DNA of 7,638 nucleotides from Candidatus Fermentibacteraceae bacterium (GTDB lineage Bacteria; Fermentibacterota; Fermentibacteria; Fermentibacterales; JCC-6). The notes under the pieces were generated by a model, which was not told where the DNA came from, ran no database searches, and saw only the letters and a list, made by a program, of their open reading frames with translations. Position numbers and translations under genes: made by a program. This document shows positions 1 through 5,246 of the stretch, in pieces; the first letter of the stretch is position 1, and each line of letters begins with the position of its first letter. The stretch is from NCBI GenBank assembly GCA_029932015.1, contig JAOZQW010000101.1, positions 1 to 7,638 of the forward strand, written 5' to 3'.

Positions 1-156
1 TTCTACATCAGCAATCCACCAGCTCACGTGATCCTGTCTATCGAGGTTCTGGGCTGATCAGCACCTTGTCTTACCGGTCCGCTGAGGTTGGATAACCGAA
101 TACTCTACTTCTCATTCATACTGAATTCACCGGCCCTGTATATCCATGCATACAAG
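1..156. other. Non-coding stretch downstream of hipT
   Basis: This stretch follows the hipT stop codon. I see no start codon with a ribosome binding site opening a sustained frame on either strand. A plus-strand frame entering from the left edge stays open for 18 codons and ends in TGA at 55-57. It could be the tail of a convergent gene, but it is too short to support. A 10-bp palindrome, GCTGATCAGC, lies at 53-62. I found no GC-rich hairpin followed by a T run, so no terminator for the hip operon is called here. Confidence 0.5.
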
Positions 157-1104
157 TCAGGTCCAGAGTACACTGCAGCGCTGCTGGAGTAGTTCAAGAT
201 AGAGTCTCTTCATGTGGTCGGAAAGGAAACTGATCGCGATGAAGTTGTGCCACCTCGGAAGAGCATCTTCCAGAGCCTGCAGGGTGCTGGATACTGCTCT
301 GTCAGTCAGCTGCAGCCGGTCCCGACCAAAGTAATCGATGAGATCCCTCCGCGTCAGATTCCGCTTCCTGCCCCGGAGCGGAAGCGCAAGCTCTTCGAGA
401 GCATCAAGTGAGCTGCCTAAGGCCTGGAGAGCAATGGTAGTGTTCAGGTAGTCATACAGAGGTGCCAGTTCGATCTTGCCGTCATGTCGGACGAGGGAGA
501 AGTTCTTCAGGTGCATGTCCTCATTCCCGATCAGGTAGCTGAAGAGAGTTCTTCGGAACAGCTTCATCTTCTCGACAGCCGGGAATGTGCAAAACCTGTC
601 CAGAAGCGTAATCACCCTCTCCATGCTGTAGCGGTATTTGGTCTCCCGATCATTGCCGCTGAGTTGTGCGAAATCCTCCAGAGCCAGTTTGCCTGCTCTG
701 CCGGCTCGATCGAATCGTCTGATGAAGTAGGTGAGACTTCCGTCTCTGGAGTAAACCAGTCCGTTCAGGGGTACATTCATGCCAGCAAGGGAAGCCAGGT
801 GCATCGAGAGCCCTTCATTCTCCGGCAGCTCAGGGTAGTCGCTGTGCGGCGGCTTGAGGATGTAGCGGCCCCCCTTGTTCACGATCTCGAATATGGATGA
901 CTTCACGCTGAGCCTTGCGCTGAGCTTCGGCTGGACCCCTTGAATCGATATCTTTCCCGCCCGGACAATAGCCTCTCGTCTCTGCTCAGCGGCTGTCATG
1001 GGGAGGGGGTTGAGATGCGAGAGTTTCTTGTTCAGCAGGTGCAACCCGCGTCTGGAGTAAGGTAGGTCGCCGCACTCCTCGTAGGTGATGGGGCAGCGAT
1101 TCAC
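157..1104 (-). CDS. hipT: HipT-type Ser/Thr kinase toxin (HipA-like kinase core)
   Basis: 315-residue HipA-family protein kinase without the N-terminal subdomain 1 of classical HipA, as expected for the kinase of a tripartite HipBST module. Visible motifs are the Gly-rich loop with S53-I-Q55-G56-V-Q-P-K60, the ATP-contacting lysine K84 in 'YILKPP', 'PENEG' at 94-98, the catalytic loop G193-N-E-D196-M-H-L-K-N201, and the Mg-binding D218 in 'LAPLYDYLNTT'. All key catalytic residues are present, so it should be active. Characterised relatives phosphorylate an aminoacyl-tRNA synthetase (HipA acts on GltX, E. coli O127 HipT on TrpS); the target here is unknown. The start is GTG at 1102-1104, overlapping the hipS stop as GTGA, with GAGGA six bases upstream, so translation is coupled to hipS. 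The length is close to the roughly 335 residues of E. coli O127 HipT. A solitary HipA C-terminal protein is less likely given both partner genes upstream. Confidence 0.93.
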   Translation of the reverse strand: MNRCPITYEECGDLPYSRRGLHLLNKKLSHLNPLPMTAAEQRREAIVRAGKISIQGVQPKLSARLSVKSSIFEIVNKGGRYILKPPHSDYPELPENEGLSMHLASLAGMNVPLNGLVYSRDGSLTYFIRRFDRAGRAGKLALEDFAQLSGNDRETKYRYSMERVITLLDRFCTFPAVEKMKLFRRTLFSYLIGNEDMHLKNFSLVRHDGKIELAPLYDYLNTTIALQALGSSLDALEELALPLRGRKRNLTRRDLIDYFGRDRLQLTDRAVSSTLQALEDALPRWHNFIAISFLSDHMKRLYLELLQQRCSVLWT

Positions 1105-1424
1105 TGGATTTCCTCGACGGTAACCGCCCCAACGAGTTCACCGCCGACAGCCATCAGCTGTGCGAAGTAGTCGCTCCGGTCGATCTTTCGCTGGCGAAGG
1201 AGCCCCTCGAGCATCTCACCTTCTGGTAGAAGACCGTCGAAGAAGGCCGGAAACCTGGAGAACTCATGAACCCGCTGACCGATTGGCATGGTGAGTGATA
1301 TCGGAGGACCTGCATAACCATCATCGTACACGAACCTGTATTCCCTGTTGGCCTTCAGTTCCTCAAGTACTCCGGCAGGAAGGCCGTGCATGAGAATCCT
1401 TGCCTGTCTCATTGATTCAGACAT
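1101..1424 (-). CDS. hipS: HipS-like antitoxin (stand-alone HipA N-terminal subdomain)
   Basis: 107-residue cytoplasmic protein matching the HipA N-terminal subdomain-1 ('couple_hipA') family. The signature runs 'AGVLEEL' (17-23), 'YRFVYDDGY' (29-37), 'PISLTMPI' (41-48), 'FFDGLLPEG' (61-69) and a C-terminal 'LVGAVTV' (97-103). In classical HipA this segment is fused to the kinase; here it is a separate gene between hipB and hipT, the HipBST order. In E. coli O127 the equivalent HipS, not HipB, neutralises the kinase, and that role is inferred here. The ATG at 1422-1424 lies 15 bases past the hipB stop with only a weak GGA-type ribosome site, so coupling to hipB translation is likely; M5 is an alternative start. 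The last codons overlap hipT. The protein contains no tryptophan, unlike E. coli O127 HipS, where I recall a Trp after this motif being important for inhibition. Confidence 0.88.
   Translation of the reverse strand: MSESMRQARILMHGLPAGVLEELKANREYRFVYDDGYAGPPISLTMPIGQRVHEFSRFPAFFDGLLPEGEMLEGLLRQRKIDRSDYFAQLMAVGGELVGAVTVEEIQ
1111..1115 (-). promoter_or_regulatory. Ribosome binding site of hipT, inside hipS
   Basis: GAGGA on the minus strand, six bases before the GTG at 1102-1104. It sits within the last codons of hipS and is what decides the GTG start of hipT; the resulting GTGA overlap is typical of coupled toxin-antitoxin genes. Confidence 0.7.
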
Positions 1425-1432
1425 GCTGATCC

Positions 1433-1449
1433 AGTCATCCTAGTCATCC
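1433..1449. repeat. 9-bp tandem repeat carrying the hipB stop codon
   Basis: AGTCATCC occurs at 1433-1440 and again at 1442-1449 on the plus strand, a direct repeat of period 9. On the coding strand it reads GGATGAC-TAG-GATGAC-TGG, so the TAG stop of hipB falls at the repeat junction. hipB and hipS are in the same frame, and loss of one 9-bp unit would remove the stop and join the two reading frames. Confidence 0.8.
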
Positions 1450-1727
1450 GAATGCACTGTTCTCTGAACATCCCCTTCATGCGGGCCGTACCATTCTTCG
1501 AAAGCAGCGTCGAGTGGTCCGCTGAAGTCTATATCGACATTCAGGACGGCAAGCACAGGGAAGAGTTTATCCATCTGCACTGTAGTCTTGCCCTTCTCAA
1601 TATCATAGACGGTTGCCTTGCCGACACCGGCCAGCTCGGCCAGCTGAATCTGCGTCAGACCAGCCTTGTGGCGATGGAATCGAACAAGAGCACCCAGCCT
1701 GCTCATTGTCTCATTCAGTTCTCTCAT
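1440..1727 (-). CDS. hipB: HipB-like antitoxin / HTH transcriptional repressor
   Basis: 95-residue XRE/Cro-CI family DNA-binding protein. The helix-turn-helix spans about residues 11-66, with helix 2 around 'TQIQLAELAG' (25-34) and the recognition helix from 'GKATVYDIEKG' (36-46). The C-terminal part (67-95) is acidic and probably flexible. It is first in the hipB-hipS-hipT order. By analogy with known Hip systems it should bind the operon promoter as a dimer and repress it, with HipS and HipT adding to or modulating binding. A perfect inverted repeat overlapping the -10 box just upstream is the obvious target. The first ATG is preferred because GAGAGG stands six bases before it; M8 is an alternative with no comparable site. 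The TAG stop is 15 bases from the hipS start and in the same frame. Confidence 0.9.
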   Translation of the reverse strand: MRELNETMSRLGALVRFHRHKAGLTQIQLAELAGVGKATVYDIEKGKTTVQMDKLFPVLAVLNVDIDFSGPLDAAFEEWYGPHEGDVQRTVHSDD

Positions 1728-1733
1728 TATGAA

Positions 1734-1739
1734 CCTCTC
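1734..1739 (-). promoter_or_regulatory. Ribosome binding site of hipB
   Basis: GAGAGG on the minus strand, six bases before the ATG at 1725-1727. It supports the first methionine as the hipB start and lies just downstream of the proposed operator. Confidence 0.7.
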
Positions 1740-1743
1740 AGAA

Positions 1744-1761
1744 TTACTGCCTTAGCAGTAA
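1744..1761. promoter_or_regulatory. Probable HipB operator (perfect inverted repeat)
   Basis: TTACTGC-CTTA-GCAGTAA is a perfect 7-bp inverted repeat around a 4-bp spacer, 18 bp in all. Its last two bases (1760-1761) overlap the proposed -10 box, and the rest covers the expected transcription start, so a bound repressor dimer would occlude RNA polymerase. The arm sequence differs from the TATCC/GGATA operators of E. coli HipB, as expected for a distant homologue. Assignment to HipB is inference from position and symmetry. Confidence 0.75.
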
Positions 1762-1787
1762 AATAGTAGTAGTTACACTTGAGTCAA
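1760..1787 (-). promoter_or_regulatory. Probable hipBST promoter
   Basis: On the minus strand, TTGACT (1787-1782, five of six against TTGACA) is followed after 16 bases by TATTTT (1765-1760, four of six against TATAAT). The predicted start falls in the inverted repeat at 1744-1761, giving a 5' leader of roughly 20-30 bases before hipB. The -35 box sits in an 11-bp palindrome, CTTGAGTCAAG (1778-1788), which could be chance or a second regulator contact. Confidence 0.6.
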
Positions 1788-1814
1788 GGGTTTGAATCTG
1801 TGAACCCCTGGCTA

Positions 1815-1832
1815 TTCCCGTCAGGGCAGTAA
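1815..1832. promoter_or_regulatory. Degenerate second operator-like repeat
   Basis: TTCCCGT-CAGG-GCAGTAA has the same 7+4+7 layout as the operator at 1744-1761. One arm (GCAGTAA, with following AA) is identical and the other matches at four of seven positions. The two centres are 71 bp apart, upstream of the promoter. It may be an auxiliary HipB site permitting looping or cooperative binding, but one conserved arm could also be coincidence. Confidence 0.35.
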
Positions 1833-1867
1833 AAATCATAGAGTCACAGGCAGGGGAATCCTGAAAG

Positions 1868-1895
1868 AAGGAGGTAATCGATGAACTGTCCGTAG
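1868..1895 (+). other. Orphan Shine-Dalgarno with four-codon reading frame
   Basis: A perfect AAGGAGGT (1868-1875) stands five bases before ATG (1881-1883). The frame reads Met-Asn-Cys-Pro and stops at TAG (1893-1895). No other gene can use this ribosome site, since the next bases downstream belong to the opposite-strand 745-codon gene. It may be a minigene, the remnant of a deleted plus-strand gene, or chance. I saw no clear plus-strand promoter ahead of it. Confidence 0.35.
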
Positions 1896-1930
1896 GTGCG
1901 TCAGTCTGAAAACTGTGTGAACTGGATCGG

Positions 1931-4168
1931 TCAGCGGATGATCGCGAAAGTCCCTATCACATGATCATCTTCTGTCTCGATACGGTAGATGTACAGACCG
2001 GAGCTGACGAGACGCCCGGAGTTGTTCTGCAGATTCCAGTACTTTTCACCGACGTCACCGCCGAAGCTCCTGTGCTGAAGGGTAACCACATGGTCACCAC
2101 CCAGCGTGTACACCCGGATATCACACATGGGGGGGAGGTGCGTGAATGCTATGCGGCTCTGGTGAGGGCGCTCCCATGCCGCCGATCCCCTGTATGGATT
2201 CGGAACCACCTGTACCATTTCGGTCCAGTTCGCATCGGTCGTCCAGCCGGGAATGACCTCGATTGGAGTTCCATCCAGTGCCTGCTTGTAGTTGGTTCTG
2301 GGACTTTCCACCGATGTTTCTGCATCATATGAGCATAGTGTGTAGTAGTATGGAAACCCTCTGGTTACCGTCGTGTCCGTGAAGGCGTATGTACCGGCTG
2401 GCAGCTTTGTCATCAGTACCCAATCACTGGTATTGAACACCGATCGATAGAGATGATACCCTCCGAATGGTGTATAGACCTCCGCGTCATCGCTCCATAT
2501 GAGGTCTACACATCCATCGTCTGGCTCGTAAAACAGAGTCGGAACCGGCGGAACATCAGGGATTCCCCAACCACCATCACGATAGTATGCATCGAGTAGA
2601 TTGTCAGCCTGAGTCCTCAAGTCTTCCAAACCCCGTCCGATCACCCAGCCACCAATGATGTGCAGGCTGTCTCCATCGACCAGGTCCACCGGTCCAATAG
2701 TCTGGAGGAAGCGGTAGTCGAAAGGCTGGTAGTCCAACCCGAGCGGATTGTCATGTACTATTGGAAACGGGCCGGGATTGGCGGGTTGGTACGCATTCGG
2801 TGCGCTCGGATCACCGATCCAGTCCGCAAGGTAGGCAGGAGCGCTGTATCTTCCGCTGAAATCCTGGTTCTGTCCCCACTGGAAATCGTAAGCCATCACA
2901 TCATCAGCAGGACTATTCTCCCAGTTCCACCACGTATGAGAGAGGGGAATCGGGTATCCCAGTACATCGACCGGTCGCTCGATGGTGCCGTCGGCTTTCT
3001 TCAGCCAGCAGTCCAGCAATCTCCATCCGATGAATCCGTTGCACGGGGGGTAATAAGTCGGTTCTCCCGTATCATCGGTAGAAGAACCAGGCCGATCTCC
3101 GTCCCACATATAGCTCAGGTTACGGGGAACCACAGCATACACCGTGTCACCCGCAGTATGAAGCCAGTAGTTTGAAGGGCGCCCATCAGAGAAGAGCTCG
3201 AGTCCTGTGTTCAGCTCAGTCGTGAAGAGAGTATCTCCATCTGCGACCCTGAAGAGCACGGTGAAGTGATCCGATACGCCATTCGAATTGACATCGGCAT
3301 CCACGATCCCATCGGATCCTCTGTAGCTGTACACATAGTGGATATCATCTTCCGGGTTGATCCACGAGGCATCCGGATTACGCTGATAGATATAGACGTC
3401 CGCAGAACTTGCAGTGATCTCATCGTCGAACTGGTAGTCGAAGGTGGCATCCGGATCGTTGCACCAGATTGCATGTCCATCGTAGAAGACCATATCGTCG
3501 ATGTAGAACTGACTGTAAGGGTCCGCGCTCGCGATATCGCAGTCCGCAAAGATGGAGAAGCAGAATCCGTTCAGGGGAACTCCGGGATTCCCGTACTCGC
3601 TCAGGTGAGTTACCGTGATCTCCTCGACAACGAACTGGAAATAGCCGGGAGTGGACCAGCTGTAGGCACTTTGGAGCGTGCGCACACCCATCGGGTTCTC
3701 ATTGTAGATGTACCAGTCATCCTCACCCCAGTGGGATTCCTCCAGAGCAATTGGTCCCGGCTTCACATTCTCCATGGGAAAGCCCTCACTGGGCCAGAAT
3801 TCCACCGTCGTCGGACCGAATGAAAAGCGACTTACATAGGCATTGGTCTCTCCGATCGGGGTGACCGGGCCGAAGGCTGAAGCCCAGATAGAGCCGAACC
3901 AGAGATAGGTCGATCCCTCACCGCCCGGCCATTCCATCGTCATGTCGCCCCAGACATTCCCGATGGTTCCCACGTTGGAGAAAGTCGCCCAGATATCTGA
4001 CAGGTTATGCAGCACCGTCGATATCTGAGGTCTTCCCCCGCGCCCTGATAAAGGAACAAGCGGCTGTATCCCGTACTTTGCTGAAGCCTTGCCGGTGACC
4101 ACCAGCAGTAGAGCAGGGAGGAGGCAGATGTTCAGTAGAATTCTGTAGTGTCGGCAAGGGAGCCTCAT
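1931..4168 (-). CDS. Secreted protein with fibronectin-III-like domain and C-terminal FlgD-Ig/sorting-type tail
   Basis: 745-residue exported protein of unknown function. Residues 1-30 form a classical signal peptide: basic start, hydrophobic 'LLNICLLPALLLVV', then A28-S-A30 before the cleavage point. The long central part (31-535) is rich in Trp, Tyr and Asp and lacks a recognised catalytic motif. It holds a possible calcium loop D292-V-N-S-N-G-V-S-D300 and a segment near 480-530 ('FRFLQTIGP'-like, 'LADLRTQADNLLDAYY'-like) that I associate with large secreted proteins of uncultured FCB-type phyla. Residues about 540-637 resemble a fibronectin type III domain ('GGYHLYRS', 'YYYTLCSYD'). Residues 651-745 form the tail: 'VVPNPY', 'IRVYTLGG', 'SSGLYIYRI'. 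Such tails often mark cargo for outer-membrane or type IX-like export, but no secretion genes are present here. It starts one base after the upstream stop, with GAGGAG overlapping that gene's end, so it is translationally coupled and last in the cluster. Confidence 0.85.
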   Translation of the reverse strand: MRLPCRHYRILLNICLLPALLLVVTGKASAKYGIQPLVPLSGRGGRPQISTVLHNLSDIWATFSNVGTIGNVWGDMTMEWPGGEGSTYLWFGSIWASAFGPVTPIGETNAYVSRFSFGPTTVEFWPSEGFPMENVKPGPIALEESHWGEDDWYIYNENPMGVRTLQSAYSWSTPGYFQFVVEEITVTHLSEYGNPGVPLNGFCFSIFADCDIASADPYSQFYIDDMVFYDGHAIWCNDPDATFDYQFDDEITASSADVYIYQRNPDASWINPEDDIHYVYSYRGSDGIVDADVNSNGVSDHFTVLFRVADGDTLFTTELNTGLELFSDGRPSNYWLHTAGDTVYAVVPRNLSYMWDGDRPGSSTDDTGEPTYYPPCNGFIGWRLLDCWLKKADGTIERPVDVLGYPIPLSHTWWNWENSPADDVMAYDFQWGQNQDFSGRYSAPAYLADWIGDPSAPNAYQPANPGPFPIVHDNPLGLDYQPFDYRFLQTIGPVDLVDGDSLHIIGGWVIGRGLEDLRTQADNLLDAYYRDGGWGIPDVPPVPTLFYEPDDGCVDLIWSDDAEVYTPFGGYHLYRSVFNTSDWVLMTKLPAGTYAFTDTTVTRGFPYYYTLCSYDAETSVESPRTNYKQALDGTPIEVIPGWTTDANWTEMVQVVPNPYRGSAAWERPHQSRIAFTHLPPMCDIRVYTLGGDHVVTLQHRSFGGDVGEKYWNLQNNSGRLVSSGLYIYRIETEDDHVIGTFAIIR

Positions 4169-4169
4169 A

Positions 4170-5231
4170 TCAGCTCCTCATCTCGGTGAGCAGGTCAAGC
4201 AGGTCAAGGAGAAAGGTTTCTGACTCGGGATCGAGATCCAGCCCGTACCCGGCTTCCCTGCACATGAACCAGGCGTATATGTACTCTTCACGGAGAAACG
4301 CAAAGGAGGCGCCGCAGGCCACGACATCGATGATATCGAGATCGTAGATACTCTCTCTAAGGGAATCTCCCTCTCCGAAGACATAGCCTGGATCCACATG
4401 CAGCAGACCCTGCGAACAGGCGGCTGCCTGCAGGAGGTCTCCATCATCTGTACCACGAATCTCCTGCATCATCGTCCAACCGGCGAGAGCGTCTTTAGTG
4501 ATTTGTCCGGATGTAGCTTCGGCATGGAGGGTCGCGTAATCGAATACGATATTCTGCCCGACCATGATCCATGTGTAATACCTGACCTCTCCGACCTTGA
4601 TGATGAACATCGGAACATCGAGGTGGATGTAGTCGGAGACGATGCTGTCGACCGAGTAGAAGGCTCCGCTCTGGCCATTGTAGAGGTCGTTGCAGGCAAC
4701 AATATCGCTCAAGGCCGGGGAGAACCTGAATTGCAGGTTCGTGCTCAGCCCCTCGCTCTCAAGATAATCCCTCACCTTCTTTCCAACCCATACCGCTCCG
4801 GAGTCGCTGGTCATCGTAAGCCATGCGTTCAGAGAGTCCTGAGGTAGATCCTCATCTATGCACTCGAAGACTGTCCAGAGCGTGTCCTGAAGGAGTGTCC
4901 GGTCAGTATGCCGGACGACTGCTGAAATACCGAGATCCTGCTGAATGGCCGCCTGGAGAAAGGCATCTGCAAGATCCCAGTGATCCTCGAGGTACAGACA
5001 CGCAATGCCCCCGCCAAGGTAGGCGTCAGGTTGGAAGACATCGATATCGATCGCCTGCTCGAAGTAGTCGAAGGCCACATTGTAATCTCCCTCTTGAATC
5101 GCCTTCCAGCCGAGGGTCAGGAAGCCATCGTATCCCACAGGACTCGGGAGCTCAGCTGGATGCTCGTTGCAGGATGCTGTCAGAGCAACGACTACCGAGA
5201 TGAGCAGTAGTACGGGTTTCATGGCATCCAT
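4170..5231 (-). CDS. Probable lipoprotein with N-terminal TPR repeats
   Basis: 353-residue protein. A short basic start and hydrophobic run (6-17) lead to 'LTAS' and C21, followed by Asn-Glu; this resembles a type II signal peptide, although Thr at -3 is not the usual Leu. Residues 34-66 and 68-99 fit two tetratricopeptide repeats ('GWKAIQEGDYNVAFDYFEQA', 'AYLGGGIACLYLEDHWDLAD'). The remaining 250 residues are unrecognised and acidic, with several isolated Cys. It lies between two large secreted proteins, 15 bases after one and one base before the other, so an envelope-anchored scaffold or assembly partner for them is plausible. That role is inference from context only. The start could be M1 or M4 (MKPVLLL); neither has a strong ribosome site, and the nearest AGGA is 13 bases before M1. 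Confidence 0.75.
   Translation of the reverse strand: MDAMKPVLLLISVVVALTASCNEHPAELPSPVGYDGFLTLGWKAIQEGDYNVAFDYFEQAIDIDVFQPDAYLGGGIACLYLEDHWDLADAFLQAAIQQDLGISAVVRHTDRTLLQDTLWTVFECIDEDLPQDSLNAWLTMTSDSGAVWVGKKVRDYLESEGLSTNLQFRFSPALSDIVACNDLYNGQSGAFYSVDSIVSDYIHLDVPMFIIKVGEVRYYTWIMVGQNIVFDYATLHAEATSGQITKDALAGWTMMQEIRGTDDGDLLQAAACSQGLLHVDPGYVFGEGDSLRESIYDLDIIDVVACGASFAFLREEYIYAWFMCREAGYGLDLDPESETFLLDLLDLLTEMRS
4174..4179 (-). promoter_or_regulatory. Ribosome binding site of the 745-codon gene, inside the upstream gene
   Basis: GAGGAG on the minus strand lies in the last codons of the upstream lipoprotein gene, five bases before the ATG at 4166-4168. The junction reads TGA-T-ATG, so the ribosome finishing one gene is placed at the start of the next. 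This fixes the start of the signal peptide. Confidence 0.7.
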
Positions 5232-5246
5232 TCGCGAGTAGCCATC

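Noticed and set aside
1..57. Open plus-strand frame ending in TGA, possibly the tail of a convergent gene
   Set aside because: Only 18 codons are visible. A minus-strand frame is also open across the same bases, so neither can be supported.
53..62. 10-bp palindrome GCTGATCAGC
   Set aside because: It is a single short palindrome with no neighbouring promoter or repeat partner, so it carries little weight alone.
1796..1930. Rho-independent terminator after the 745-codon gene
   Set aside because: The short hairpins visible have stems of four to six bases without an adjoining T run. The T5 at 1831-1835 (minus strand) is not preceded by a strong stem.
3266..3823. 185-codon plus-strand open frame
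   Set aside because: It lies wholly inside the 745-codon minus-strand gene. Its translation is rich in Ile, Val and Arg, the pattern of an antisense shadow, and shows no domain.
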